Shown piece after piece: positions 40,183 to 50,282 of a stretch of 64,000 nucleotides of DNA (its first letter is position 1; every line of letters begins with the position of its first letter). The notes below the pieces were generated by a model. It saw only the letters and a program-made list of their open reading frames with translations. It had not been told where the DNA came from and did not search any database. Location: NCBI RefSeq assembly GCF_000185305.1, contig NZ_GL622200.1, positions 1,478,587-1,542,586 on the forward strand, written 5' to 3'. The position numbers were made by a program, and so were the translations under genes. Source of the stretch: Aggregatibacter segnis ATCC 33393. Its GTDB lineage: Bacteria; Pseudomonadota; Gammaproteobacteria; Enterobacterales; Pasteurellaceae.

Positions 40183-40871
40183 TGTGGCTATTCTTTCTGC
40201 TTGCTGGTGTTGCCTGTGGCGGGTTGGTACATAATTATGTAGTGCACTTTGCCCGCAAATTAAGTCATGAGGTTTACATCGCATACATTGAAATTTACCC
40301 GGAAAATCCACCGCACTTTATGCCGGAAAAATCCGTTCTCAAGCCACTCCAAAGACAAGCTTCCGCACTGATTTACGGCATTCTGTTCGCACTGTTGTTT
40401 TTACTTTGCTATGCCACCAATGACGAGCCGTCAAAGGGACTTTGCCTTGCGCTTTATATCACCATTTTGAGCGCAATTTCTTTGGTGGATTGGCACTATC
40501 GTCTGATCTCGCCCACATTGTGCCAAGCCTTACTTGCCCTCGGCTTAGGAGCGGCATATTGGCAAATCGGAGCATTATCCCTTGAACAAAGCCTACAAAG
40601 TGCGGTCCTCTTTGGAGGCGTTTTTTATGCTATCTATCATGCTGCCAAAGGGTACTACCGACAAGAAGCATTAGGACGAGGCGACTACTGGCTGGCTCTC
40701 GGGTTAGGGGCTTTTATGCCGGCACAGCAACTCCCCGCCTTTTTATTCCTCGCCTGCCTTTTCGGCTTAATCTACACGACCTACGCCAAGTATCGAAACC
40801 GTACACTCAACGCGGTTCCATTCGGCCCGTTTCTCTCCCTTTCGGGGATCGTCTGTTTATTGCTTAATTGA
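40179..40871 (+). CDS. pilD: Prepilin peptidase PilD (short form)
   Basis: Aspartic membrane protease that removes the prepilin leader. The two catalytic Asp are in ISLVDWHYRLIS and LGRGDYWLALGLG. 230 aa, about 60 less than classical PilD: the cytosolic loop with two CxxC pairs is absent, replaced by a stretch including EIYPENPPHFMPEK, partly encoded by an uptake signal (ACCGCACTT). Leader cleavage is expected; whether the N-methylation activity persists cannot be said. Same size as I recall for H. influenzae PilD. Confidence 0.88.
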   Translation: MMWLFFLLAGVACGGLVHNYVVHFARKLSHEVYIAYIEIYPENPPHFMPEKSVLKPLQRQASALIYGILFALLFLLCYATNDEPSKGLCLALYITILSAISLVDWHYRLISPTLCQALLALGLGAAYWQIGALSLEQSLQSAVLFGGVFYAIYHAAKGYYRQEALGRGDYWLALGLGAFMPAQQLPAFLFLACLFGLIYTTYAKYRNRTLNAVPFGPFLSLSGIVCLLLN

Positions 40872-40905
40872 ACACATGAACGTATGATCGCGCCATTGTT
40901 GATAA

Positions 40906-41745
<840 letters not shown>

Positions 41746-41749
<4 letters not shown>

Positions 41750-42018
41750 AAATTCAGCACGAGAAAAACGCCGAGCAAGGAACATTTTTTGTGTTAGACG
41801 AAAAACAACAACCTGTTGCCAAACTCACTTATTTTTTCATTGACGACCACACCATCAATGCCAATCACACTTATGTGTCGGAAACATTACGTGGGCAAGG
41901 CGTTGCAGATAAGTTATATCAAGCCTTAATCACCTTTATTCAAGAAAATCAGCTCAAACTGGTGCCTACCTGCAGTTATATTGCAAAAAAATGGCAACGC
42001 CACCAACAACATGATTGA
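41746..42018 (+). CDS. Small GNAT-like N-acetyltransferase
   Basis: 90-aa protein of the minimal GNAT family (COG2388-type). The acetyl-CoA loop motif is [17 protein letters not shown], followed by [16 protein letters not shown], a typical C-terminal signature. The substrate is unknown. The ATGA overlap with yacG suggests translational coupling as the last gene of pilABCD-coaE-yacG. The -35 of the downstream riboswitch promoter lies at its stop codon. Confidence 0.82.
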
Positions 42019-42043
42019 GATCCTAAAATTATATTGCTAGAAT
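42015..42043 (+). promoter_or_regulatory. Promoter of the glycine riboswitch / symporter gene
   Basis: -35 TTGAGA (42015-42020) and -10 TAGAAT (42038-42043) with a 17-bp spacer. The predicted start is about 42050, roughly 40 bases before the first aptamer. The -35 overlaps the stop codon of the upstream GNAT gene. Confidence 0.72.
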
Positions 42044-42090
42044 TTATCGCACTTTATGTGCAAACATAAATTGTTCGGATGAAGGTAGCT

Positions 42091-42300
42091 GGAGAGCGGG
42101 GAATCGACCCCACGCCGACGAGGTAAAATCTTTCAGGCGCGATGGCAGGGACTGTTACTGGACGAACCCTTGGAGAGATCCAAGGTACTTTTCAAGTTCG
42201 ACTTGAAAGTACTCATGGACGCCGAAGGCGCAAAAAAGCGGAATGTTCACTGCTTTTCAAACGCTCAGGCAAAAGGACAGGGGCAGAAGATTTCGGTTAA
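42091..42300 (+). ncRNA. Tandem glycine riboswitch
   Basis: Two consecutive aptamers. The second (about 42172-42290) is canonical: GGAGAGATCC, then GGACGCCGAAGGCGCAA, then CTCAGGCAAAAGGACAG and GGGCAG. The first (42091 to about 42165) has GGAGAGCGGGG, CGCCGACGAGGTAAAA, TTTCAGG and GATGGCAGGGACT, a recognisable but more divergent copy. A short linker joins them. Downstream is a hairpin (ACTCAATTTATTGAGT, about 42310) that could act in the expression platform. It controls the sodium:alanine/glycine symporter gene that follows. Confidence 0.93.
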
Positions 42301-42396
42301 TATAACGTACTCAATTTATTGAGTTATTTCCTATTTTATCTATCCGTAAAATTCTTTCCGCCTCCTTGTAATCAGGTTATTTACGAGGAACTATCA

Positions 42397-43773
42397 ATGA
42401 CATTCGAAAATATTTTATCTGCAATAGACTCTTTTATATGGGGTCCACCTCTACTCATTTTATTATCCGGTACCGGATTATATTTAACCCTTCGCTTAGG
42501 CTTTATTCAAATCGTTCAATTGCCTCGTGCCTTGCGCTATTTGTTTAAACGCGATTCGGGTTTACAACAAAAAGGGGATGTTTCTTCTTTTGCCGCCTTG
42601 TGTACCGCACTTGCTGCCACCATCGGTACAGGGAACATTGTGGGCGTTGCAACAGCAGTACAAGCAGGCGGCCCGGGTGCCATCTTCTGGATGTGGTTAG
42701 TTGCATTGCTTGGCATGGCAACCAAATACGCAGAATGTTTGTTAGCCGTTAAATATCGTGTACGTGACAAAAACGGTTTTATGGCTGGTGGTCCGATGTA
42801 TTACATCGAACGTGGTCTTGGTTTGGGGTGGTTAGCAAAACTCTTTGCCCTATTTGGCGTACTGGTTGCGTTCTTTGGTATCGGCACGTTCCCACAAATC
42901 AATGCCATCACCCATGCGATGCAAGATACTTTTAGCATTCCCGTCAGTATCACCGCCGCAATCATCACCCTGTTAGTAGGCTTAATTATTCTTGGTGGAG
43001 TAAAACGTATCGCGTTGGTGTCATCCTACATCGTGCCATTTATGGCTGTCTTTTATGTTGCGACATCCATCATTATCATTCTGTTAAATTTAGACAAAAT
43101 TCCGACCGCACTTCAGTTAATCATTCACAGTGCATTTAATCCGGAAGCCGCATTGGGCGGTGCATTAGGTTTTACCGTGATGAAAGCCATCCAATCCGGT
43201 GTAGCTCGCGGGATTTTCTCCAACGAATCCGGTTTAGGGAGTGCTCCGATTGCTGCGGCTGCCGCACAAACCAAAGAGCCTGTACGCCAAGGCCTGATTT
43301 CCATGACGGGTACATTCTTAGATACGATTATCGTCTGTACTATGACGGGGATTGTTTTAGTCCTAACCGGTGCGTGGCAAACGCCAGGCATGGAAGGTGC
43401 TGTCGTGACCAACTATGCATTCTCTCAAGGTTTAGGCTCTTCTATTGGCGCAACGATTGTCACCATTGGACTCCTCTTTTTCGCCTTTACGACTATTCTT
43501 GGCTGGTGCTATTACGGTGAACGTTGCTTTGTTTATTTGGTGGGAATCCGAGGTATTAAACTCTACCGTATCGCATTTATCGCATTAGTCGGCTGTGGTG
43601 CATTTATTCATTTAAATCTCATTTGGATTTTAGCGGATATCGTCAACGGCTTAATGGCGATTCCAAACTTAATTGCCTTAATCGGCTTGCGCAAAGTGGT
43701 TATTGAAGAAACGAAAGACTATTTTTCACGCCTCAATGCCAATCAGTTTGATCAAGACGAAATGACCCAATAA
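42397..43773 (+). CDS. Alanine/glycine:cation symporter (AGCS family)
   Basis: Sodium-coupled uptake of glycine or alanine (AlsT/DagA/AgcS family). The signature GNIVGVATAVQAGGPGAIFWMW is at about residues 80-101 and there are about ten to eleven membrane helices. The frame is open from 42319, but ATG 42397 (MTFENILSAIDSFIWGP) follows GAGGAACTATCA and starts the family homology; 458 aa. The tandem glycine riboswitch upstream makes glycine the likely main substrate and regulator. Confidence 0.92.
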   Translation: MTFENILSAIDSFIWGPPLLILLSGTGLYLTLRLGFIQIVQLPRALRYLFKRDSGLQQKGDVSSFAALCTALAATIGTGNIVGVATAVQAGGPGAIFWMWLVALLGMATKYAECLLAVKYRVRDKNGFMAGGPMYYIERGLGLGWLAKLFALFGVLVAFFGIGTFPQINAITHAMQDTFSIPVSITAAIITLLVGLIILGGVKRIALVSSYIVPFMAVFYVATSIIIILLNLDKIPTALQLIIHSAFNPEAALGGALGFTVMKAIQSGVARGIFSNESGLGSAPIAAAAAQTKEPVRQGLISMTGTFLDTIIVCTMTGIVLVLTGAWQTPGMEGAVVTNYAFSQGLGSSIGATIVTIGLLFFAFTTILGWCYYGERCFVYLVGIRGIKLYRIAFIALVGCGAFIHLNLIWILADIVNGLMAIPNLIALIGLRKVVIEETKDYFSRLNANQFDQDEMTQ

Positions 43774-43777
43774 TAAA

Positions 43778-43815
43778 AAAGAAAGCGGATATTAAATATA
43801 ATATCCGCTTTCTTT
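43778..43815 (+). terminator. Terminator of the symporter gene
   Basis: A perfect 16-bp stem (43778-43793 with 43800-43815; core GAAAGCGGATATT) with short T-rich tracts inside the right arm, directly after the stop. Confidence 0.8.
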
Positions 43816-43922
43816 AACTTGCCCATCATAGCAACTTATCTCCGCAAAAAAAGCATCTTTTCCCAATTTTCAGACCTGGATCATATTTTTAAACTTTTCT
43901 TTTTAAACAACCTAAAAAGCGC

Positions 43923-43951
43923 TTGAAAATTAAAGGCAAGGTTACTATGTT
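43923..43951 (+). promoter_or_regulatory. Promoter of raiA
   Basis: -35 TTGAAA (43923-43928) and -10 TATGTT (43946-43951), 17 bp apart. The predicted start is about 43958, giving a 49-base leader to the ATG at 44007. Confidence 0.65.
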
Positions 43952-44006
43952 GTAACTAAGGATTTCAACTGGGTCTCAGACCCCATTCACATAAGAGGTA
44001 AATGCT

Positions 44007-44330
44007 ATGACATTAAATATTACCAGTAAACAAATGGATATCACCCCTGCAATCCGTGCTCACGTTGAAGAACGACTTGTCAAACTGAATAAATGGCATA
44101 CCCAACTGATCAATCCTCACTTTATTTTAAACAAAACGCCTAAAGGCTTTTCCGTTGATGCCTCTATCGGTACCCCATTTGGTAACCTCATTGCCAGCGC
44201 TGAGGCAGAAGATATGTATAAAGCGATCAACGACGTTGAAGAAAAACTTGAGAAACAGCTCAATAAATTACAACACAAAGGCGAAGCCCGTCGGGCTGAT
44301 GAACGTTTGAAAGATTCGTTTAACGAATAA
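44007..44330 (+). CDS. raiA: Ribosome-associated inhibitor / hibernation factor (RaiA/HPF family)
   Basis: Binds the 30S A/P-site region in stationary phase or cold and blocks translation. The S30AE domain [37 protein letters not shown] and the basic helix [18 protein letters not shown] are visible (quoted in parts: [19 protein letters not shown]). 107 aa lies between HPF (95) and RaiA (113), so RaiA is the better guess. AAGAGGTAAATGCT precedes the ATG. Monocistronic. Confidence 0.88.
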   Translation: MTLNITSKQMDITPAIRAHVEERLVKLNKWHTQLINPHFILNKTPKGFSVDASIGTPFGNLIASAEAEDMYKAINDVEEKLEKQLNKLQHKGEARRADERLKDSFNE

Positions 44331-44349
44331 AAAAACACCTGTAAAAATG

Positions 44350-44379
44350 ACCGCACTTTTAAAAGAGTGCGGTTTTTTT
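44350..44379 (+). terminator. Terminator of raiA
   Basis: An 8-bp stem ACCGCACT (44350-44357) with AGTGCGGT (44366-44373), followed by T7; the left arm is an uptake signal. Confidence 0.82.
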
Positions 44380-44410
44380 GATTATCAATAATCAAATTTT
44401 AGGAGAAAGA

Positions 44411-45136
44411 ATGAAAATCTTAAAATTCAGTACGCTCGCCTGCTCGATCATGACATTAATCGCCTGCGCTCACGCCAATACCCCAGGAAAAAATAGCGAT
44501 GGCTGGAATGCGTTTGAAGATATTTCTACCGGTGTATATGAACGTCACTACGTTGATTTAGACAGTCAAATCAAATCGATTTCTTTTGAGAAAATTGCCG
44601 GCGCATCCGATAGCGATATGAAAAAGCCCGTCTTAAAAGCACGGCGAGGAAGCAAAATTCTTGGTGAAATTTATCAACAAGAATTCAGTGGCAACAGGCT
44701 GATTCCGGTGATGTATTTACACAATGGAAAATCAATGAATCCAAGTAACGAACAAGATCTGAAGAAATTAGCCAATGCTAAAAAATTTGAATATTATGAA
44801 TTTGGTCAAGGACGTTTAAGCCATGCTGTTTTTACAGCGAAGAACGGTATTTGTCAGGATTTCAAAACACAACAAGGCGTGCATTTCAACATGTCTAGCA
44901 ATTATTATGATCTAGAGAAAAACACCTCCTCTGTTGATAATTACCTCACGTATCAACTCAACGGAATGTATGCAAAAGGCACGTTTAGCATTGATGAATA
45001 CTCTGCGGGTGTCATCAGTGAAGACAAGGCCTTTGTGGAAAAATACACCGACTCCATCAAACAAAATGGCGATAAATTGCCTAACGCTAACGCTGCTGAA
45101 AAAGGTCGTATGATTGAACAGGTGATTTGCCGCTAG
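44411..45136 (+). CDS. Predicted lipoprotein of unknown function
   Basis: 241 aa. I do not recognise a family. The first 19 residues (MKILKFSTLACSIMTLIAC) form a signal peptide with lipobox LIAC. The mature part is polar, rich in Lys, Asp, Asn and Tyr, without repeats or membrane segments; it contains Cys late in the sequence (NGICQDF and the terminal VICR) that may form a disulfide. ATG 44411 is preceded by TAGGAGAAAGA; the frame is open from 44378. It is alone between raiA and another lipoprotein gene. Confidence 0.75.
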   Translation: MKILKFSTLACSIMTLIACAHANTPGKNSDGWNAFEDISTGVYERHYVDLDSQIKSISFEKIAGASDSDMKKPVLKARRGSKILGEIYQQEFSGNRLIPVMYLHNGKSMNPSNEQDLKKLANAKKFEYYEFGQGRLSHAVFTAKNGICQDFKTQQGVHFNMSSNYYDLEKNTSSVDNYLTYQLNGMYAKGTFSIDEYSAGVISEDKAFVEKYTDSIKQNGDKLPNANAAEKGRMIEQVICR

Positions 45137-45297
45137 TTTTTCCTCTTATAAAAGTGCGGAGGATCATCCAACATAATTTATGCTGAAAATCCACCGCACT
45201 TTTTACTTTCCACTAAACAAATCATTTCTAAATGACACGCTTATTGCTAGAATACGCAGCGTTTTTTCGTAATGTATCAAGCTATAAAGGTTTAACC

Positions 45298-45861
45298 ATG
45301 TTAAAGAAATTTATTTTTTCGGGTGTCATTTTATTCCTTACCGGTTGCTCATTATTTGGCACCAAGCAGGATCCAATTCCCGGTGAATATGCCGGTGCAG
45401 ATTATTTGTTATCCGATGAGAATGCACAACGTTGGGTATTTGCCAGCAAACAAGCGGAACAATGTATCTATCCAAATTTAACCCGTATTTTGCAACAGCA
45501 CTTTCCAAAAGAAGATGCTTACATTCATTCACAATATATTTTCTTCTACCCATTAGAAAGCGTCATTGGCGAGAAGTATGTAAAAATTATTCAAGACGAT
45601 GAAAAATCCATGAATTACGCCACTTACCAATATAAGAAATTTAGACAGGATAAAGTGGAAGACATGGATAAAGCACAATGTGAGCTGTTAAGAAAAAATG
45701 CAGCCGATGATTTAGAAGTGGTAAAAGGCCAATATAAAAACGGCATGATCGAAGTTCAGAAAAATCCTGATGGGACGACAAAATCCGCTGATGGCGTGGC
45801 AACTAACCAAAATAAATTCTTCTTCGATATCATTAAATGGGGCTCAGCTCTGTTGCTCTAA
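45298..45861 (+). CDS. Predicted lipoprotein of unknown function
   Basis: 187 aa with a short signal peptide and lipobox LTGC (Cys17; [21 protein letters not shown]). The mature chain has an aromatic-rich middle ([21 protein letters not shown]) and ends in a hydrophobic [15 protein letters not shown] 45298 follows AAAGGTTTAACC; the longer frame from 45232 would put the signal peptide inside the protein. I recall Pasteurellaceae-restricted DUF families of this type (for instance DUF5358) but cannot confirm membership. A possible -10 TAGAAT stands at 45248-45253. Confidence 0.72.
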   Translation: MLKKFIFSGVILFLTGCSLFGTKQDPIPGEYAGADYLLSDENAQRWVFASKQAEQCIYPNLTRILQQHFPKEDAYIHSQYIFFYPLESVIGEKYVKIIQDDEKSMNYATYQYKKFRQDKVEDMDKAQCELLRKNAADDLEVVKGQYKNGMIEVQKNPDGTTKSADGVATNQNKFFFDIIKWGSALLL

Positions 45862-45944
45862 TCAACATAAACAAAAATACCGATGGAAAACCATCGGTAT
45901 TTTTATACCTGAAAAATGCAGTCAAAACCGACCGCACTTTGTCT

Positions 45945-47300
45945 CTATTTCCCGATACAAAACGAACTAAAAATATTCGTGAGCAAATCATCAGAGGTAA
46001 ACTGGCCGGTAATTTCACTTAAGGCATCTTGCACCATACGCAACTCTTCCGCCAACAATTCACCGGCATGGAATTGGGTTAATTGAATGTGTCCTGTCTG
46101 TAAGTGTTGTGCTGCCTGTTCTAAGGCTTCCAAGTGGCGACGGCGTGCTAAGAAGCCCCCTTCGATACCCGTTTGATACCCCATCGCTTGTTTTAAATGC
46201 TCACGCAATAAATCCACGCCTTGCTGAGTTTTTGCGGACAAATTGACGACCGTATAACCGTCTTGCTCATATAAACGTTCCGTTTCACCGGTTAAATCCG
46301 CTTTGTTGCGAATAATGGTAACCGGAATATTGTTCGGTAATTTTGCCAGAAATTCCGACCGCACTTTAGCTAAATCTTGCTCGCTATCACTGCTGTCTAA
46401 CATCAATAAAATCCGATCTGCCTGTTCAATTTCATTCCACGCACGAGAAATACCAATGCGCTCCACCTCATCTGTCGCATCACGTAACCCGGCAGTATCA
46501 ATAATATGTAATGGCATGCCATCTAAGTGGATATGCTCGCGCAACACATCCCGCGTAGTACCGGCAATATCAGTGACTATGGCCGCTTCACGTCCGGCAA
46601 GGGCATTCAATAAACTGGATTTCCCGGCATTAGGGCGACCGGCAATGACCACTTTCATCCCTTCACGCAAAATAGAACCTTGTTTCGCTTCGGCACGCAC
46701 CTGATCCAACTGCGCAATAATGCCATTCAAATGTCCTTCAATTTTGCCATCGGCAAGAAAATCGATTTCTTCATCAGGAAAATCAATCGCCGCCTCGACA
46801 TAAGTACGTAAATAAATAACCGAATCCACAAGCTGATTCACTTTATTGGAAAACTCGCCTTGCAGCGATTTTAGGGCTGAACGTGCGGCCTGTTCGGAGC
46901 TGGCATCAATTAAATCGGCAATCGCTTCCGCTTGGGCTAAATCCAATTTATCGTTCAAAAATGCCTGCTCAGAAAACTCGCCCGGACGCGCGAGTCGAAT
47001 GCCATCAATAAGCAAAATCCGTTTTAGCAATAAATCTAATACGACCTGTCCGCCATGCCCTTGAAGTTCAAGCACGTCTTCACCGGTAAAGGAATTTGGC
47101 CCTTTAAAATACAATGTAATCCCTTGATCTAACACGGTGCCATCAGCATCTTTAAAGGGCAAATAATCTGCCATACGTGGTTTGGGGCATTTTCCTAATA
47201 CCGCATGTGCCACATCAGCGGCCTTGGGGCCTGATACACGTAAAATTCCAATACCACCTCGCCCCGGGGCTGTGGCTTGAGCTACGATTGTTTCTTTCAT
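45945..47300 (-). CDS. mnmE: tRNA modification GTPase MnmE
   Basis: With MnmG it installs the 5-carboxymethylaminomethyl group on U34 of several tRNAs. The N-terminal folate-binding domain ([20 protein letters not shown]) precedes a helical region into which the GTPase domain is inserted: [27 protein letters not shown]. The C-terminal catalytic Cys motif is FCIGK. The frame extends to 47384, but MKETIVAQ at 47300 is the family start; 451 aa (E. coli 454). It lies just downstream of yidC on the minus strand. Confidence 0.95.
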   Translation of the reverse strand: MKETIVAQATAPGRGGIGILRVSGPKAADVAHAVLGKCPKPRMADYLPFKDADGTVLDQGITLYFKGPNSFTGEDVLELQGHGGQVVLDLLLKRILLIDGIRLARPGEFSEQAFLNDKLDLAQAEAIADLIDASSEQAARSALKSLQGEFSNKVNQLVDSVIYLRTYVEAAIDFPDEEIDFLADGKIEGHLNGIIAQLDQVRAEAKQGSILREGMKVVIAGRPNAGKSSLLNALAGREAAIVTDIAGTTRDVLREHIHLDGMPLHIIDTAGLRDATDEVERIGISRAWNEIEQADRILLMLDSSDSEQDLAKVRSEFLAKLPNNIPVTIIRNKADLTGETERLYEQDGYTVVNLSAKTQQGVDLLREHLKQAMGYQTGIEGGFLARRRHLEALEQAAQHLQTGHIQLTQFHAGELLAEELRMVQDALSEITGQFTSDDLLTNIFSSFCIGK

Positions 47301-47459
47301 AAGTCTGCTCTCAAAACGTTTAATTCTTTCTTTATAAGGTCGCTTGTTTCCCCTAATTGGAGCGTTGACAGAACCAACAGTCAAAAAGCGTTGCGTTTTG
47401 TAACCGTACTTTATGACGCAAAAGTGCGGTCATTTTTTTGTGCATTTTTTAATTAAAAT

Positions 47460-47482
47460 AAAAGGCACAATACGTGCCTTTT
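47460..47482 (-). terminator. Terminator after yidC
   Basis: A 9-bp stem AAAAGGCAC (47460-47468) with GTGCCTTTT (47474-47482). On the minus strand it is followed by an AT-rich TATTTTAATTAAAAAA; it separates yidC from mnmE. Confidence 0.68.
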
Positions 47483-47498
47483 AATTCTCTAGATTTCA

Positions 47499-49127
47499 CT
47501 ATTTTTTATGACGGGTATGTAACCCTTTTTTCTCTAAACCACGATAAATCAGTTGTTGTTGGATAATCGTGATTAAGTTAGACACTAACCAGTAAAGCAC
47601 TAGACCTGCCGGGAACCAAAGGAAGAACACCATGAAGATTAACGGCATGAAGTTCATGATCTTTTGTTGCATCGGATCGGCAACCGGTGTCGGAGACATT
47701 TTTTGCAACAGGAACATGGAAGCGCCCATTAAAATTGGCAGGATGTAATACGGATCTTGCGCAGACAAGTCTTGAATCCAACCAAAGAACGGTGCGTGAC
47801 GTAATTCAACGGCTTCCATAAACGTCCAATACAAAGCAATGAAAATTGGCATTTGTAACAAGAGCGGTAAACAACCACCTAATGGGTTTACTTTCTCATC
47901 TTTGTAGAGTTTCATCATTTCTTGGCTCATACGCTGACGATCTTCACCGAAACGTTCGCGCATTTCTTGCAATTTTGGTTGCAACATACGCATTTTAGCC
48001 ATTGAGGTATATTGTGCTTTTGTGAGCGGATATAAAATCGCTTTAACCACTAAGGTAACACAGATGATCGCCACACCCCAGTTGTGAACTAATTGTTGAA
48101 TGAATGTCAGCAACCAGAATAATGGTTTTGCAATAAACCACGCCCAACCGTAGTCCACAGTGAGATCTAAATGATCTGCCACTTGCGCCATTTCATTTTG
48201 TAATTTCGGGCCGGTCCATAATTTGCTGGTTAATTTCTCGGTTGTATTCGGCTGAATCGCAACAACCGGACCACGATACCCAATTGAACCGATGTTGTTG
48301 GCTTTATCTGTCAAAGTATAAAGTTGGTTATCGGCATCTTGGTTAGGAATCCAAGCAGAAACGAAATAATGTTGTAACACCGCAACCCAACCGGCTTTAG
48401 TATTCACTGATAAATTGGCATTTTCCATATCACTGAAACTGTATTTTTTATAATTAGTTTCGGAAGAAGAATAAGCACCACCGGTATAAGTTGGCATCGC
48501 CACACTACCGGAGCTATCAACTAAAGTATGTCTTAACTGACCATAAGGCTCAACCTCAATCGTTTTATCGCTTTGGTTACTAATTTCGTAATTGACCGCA
48601 ATGTCATATTCACCGCGTTTCAAGACAAAAATTTTACGATAAGTCACACCCTCTTTTTGATAAACCAAAGGAACAATTAATTCGTTTTGGCCATCGGCTA
48701 ATTTGAAGTTTTCACCCTCTACTTGATAATCAGCACGACCTGCTTTCGTATCAATACCATCTTTACCGATTAAACCGCTTTGAGCGATATACACATGTTC
48801 CGGTGTATTTTGTAACAATACAAATGGCATGTTGGAATCTAGTTCAGCATCATATTTCAACAATTCAGAACTAATAACATCACCACCTAAGGTATTAATT
48901 TTCAAACGGAATACATCATTTTCTAAGGTAATCACTTTACCTTTTACTTGGGTATCCGTTGCGATGACCGTATTGTTCCCAGAAGAAGCAGGAACATCTG
49001 ATGTGGATGTTACAGTTTGCTCAGTTGCCACAGGTTTTGGCGTGTGATAATCAAGTTGCCATTGCTGATAAACAATAAAAGACATAAAGAGTAGTGCAAT
49101 GACCAATAGGCCGCGTCTTGAATCCAT
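47499..49127 (-). CDS. yidC: Membrane protein insertase YidC
   Basis: Inserts and folds inner-membrane proteins alone or with SecYEG. It has an N-terminal anchor ([17 protein letters not shown]), a large periplasmic beta-domain (about residues 50-320) and the conserved five-helix insertase core, including [35 protein letters not shown] and a basic tail. 542 aa (E. coli 548). Its ATG overlaps the yidD stop by one base (TAATG), marking the rpmH-rnpA-yidD-yidC operon. Confidence 0.96.
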   Translation of the reverse strand: MDSRRGLLVIALLFMSFIVYQQWQLDYHTPKPVATEQTVTSTSDVPASSGNNTVIATDTQVKGKVITLENDVFRLKINTLGGDVISSELLKYDAELDSNMPFVLLQNTPEHVYIAQSGLIGKDGIDTKAGRADYQVEGENFKLADGQNELIVPLVYQKEGVTYRKIFVLKRGEYDIAVNYEISNQSDKTIEVEPYGQLRHTLVDSSGSVAMPTYTGGAYSSSETNYKKYSFSDMENANLSVNTKAGWVAVLQHYFVSAWIPNQDADNQLYTLTDKANNIGSIGYRGPVVAIQPNTTEKLTSKLWTGPKLQNEMAQVADHLDLTVDYGWAWFIAKPLFWLLTFIQQLVHNWGVAIICVTLVVKAILYPLTKAQYTSMAKMRMLQPKLQEMRERFGEDRQRMSQEMMKLYKDEKVNPLGGCLPLLLQMPIFIALYWTFMEAVELRHAPFFGWIQDLSAQDPYYILPILMGASMFLLQKMSPTPVADPMQQKIMNFMPLIFMVFFLWFPAGLVLYWLVSNLITIIQQQLIYRGLEKKGLHTRHKK

Positions 49128-49390
49128 TATTTATTCTCTGTTTTGTTATTATTGATCTTGGGTGGAACGGGATCGTACCCACCCGCGTTTAAAGGATGAC
49201 ATTTTAATATACGTTTAACCGTAAGCCAACCACCTTTTACCACTCCATGCGTTTTTACAGCATCAATACCATAGCAAGAACAAGTTGGTGTGAAACGACA
49301 GCGGGGGCCAATTAATGGACTGATAACGATTTGATAAAAACGAATTAATCCAATAAGGATTTTTGCGCCAAACGAATGTGTCTTTGCCAT
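49127..49390 (-). CDS. yidD: Membrane protein insertion efficiency factor YidD
   Basis: Small amphipathic inner-membrane-associated protein that helps YidC. The family signature [29 protein letters not shown] is complete (in parts: [17 protein letters not shown]). 87 aa. The gene overlaps the end of rnpA by 46 bases in another frame and touches yidC, as in E. coli. Confidence 0.94.
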   Translation of the reverse strand: MAKTHSFGAKILIGLIRFYQIVISPLIGPRCRFTPTCSCYGIDAVKTHGVVKGGWLTVKRILKCHPLNAGGYDPVPPKINNNKTENK

Positions 49391-49713
49391 AATTTATCCA
49401 GCGTTTGCCATAAAGTGCGGTTATCTAAGCGGCCGATTCCCTGTTTTGCTACAACAACAAAATCATAATTCGGTAAGTCATGCTGTGCTAAACGAAAAGA
49501 TTCACGGCATAACCGTTTAATACGATTACGATCATGGGCTCGTTTGAGATGTTTTTTCGCCACAGTTAAACCTAAGCGGGGATGCTCAAGGTGATTTTTA
49601 CGGGCAAGAATAGTGATTTCAGGTGAACTGGCGCGGGACGGCTGTTGGAAGACGTATTTAAAATGTTCGGGAGTTAACAAACGTAACTCCCTAGGAAAGT
49701 TTAGCTTAACCAC
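49345..49713 (-). CDS. rnpA: Ribonuclease P protein component
   Basis: Protein cofactor of the RNase P ribozyme, which trims tRNA 5' ends. The RNR motif is clear: [23 protein letters not shown] (in parts: [17 protein letters not shown]), with the LGLTVAKKH strand before it. 122 aa (E. coli 119). It lies 12 bases after rpmH and overlaps yidD by 46 bases. Confidence 0.95.
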   Translation of the reverse strand: MVKLNFPRELRLLTPEHFKYVFQQPSRASSPEITILARKNHLEHPRLGLTVAKKHLKRAHDRNRIKRLCRESFRLAQHDLPNYDFVVVAKQGIGRLDNRTLWQTLDKLWQRHIRLAQKSLLD

Positions 49714-49725
49714 ATTAATATGCGA

Positions 49726-49860
49726 TTAGGCAGATAAACTTTTACGACCTTTAGCACGACGACGAGCTAAAACTTGACGGCCATTTTTAGTTGCCATACG
49801 AGCACGGAAACCGTGAGTACGGCTACGTTTTAATACAGAAGGTTGAAATGTGCGTTTCAT
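49726..49860 (-). CDS. rpmH: 50S ribosomal protein L34
   Basis: 44-aa ribosomal protein, starting [20 protein letters not shown] and ending [13 protein letters not shown], fully conserved. First gene of the rpmH-rnpA-yidD-yidC transcript, divergent from dnaA. Confidence 0.96.
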
Positions 49861-50282
49861 TATAATGTACCTAAGTCAAATAGTTTCAGTAACTGTTTCT
49901 ACTTTAAACGTTGGGAAACGTTTAAATAAACAAAGATTATCAAAAAATAAGGAACGGAATTGTAATCATAAATTCGGCGTTCGTCAAATGAGATTAGGGA
50001 AAAAACACGGCAACTCGTTCATTTTTCCATCACTCACAGCATTTAAAAGCGAGGCGATTATACGGTTTTAGGCAAAAATGGCAAGCAACCTTTTTTGCTT
50101 TTTTTAGAGCCAGATAGCAGATCTTTTTCCTCCGTTATTGTAAAATAGTCACCTATCCAACCACACTTTATTGCCGAAAATTCGGCCATTCAATAAGTAA
50201 TACCTATATAAAACAATAAGATAAAAGGTTGGCAAGGTAATCGAAGGAAAACTATAAACCAATTAACAAGGGATATATTCAC
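49861..50282. promoter_or_regulatory. rpmH-dnaA divergent promoter region
   Basis: A 422-base gap with the promoters of rpmH (minus) and dnaA (plus). I found no perfect DnaA box (TTATCCACA or complement); the closest is CTATCCAAC near 50153. TAAAAT at about 50143 and TATATAAAAC near 50205 could serve as dnaA -10 elements. A run of C-poor, AT-rich sequence precedes dnaA. In H. influenzae the origin is not next to dnaA, and the sequence here gives no sign of one. Confidence 0.55.
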
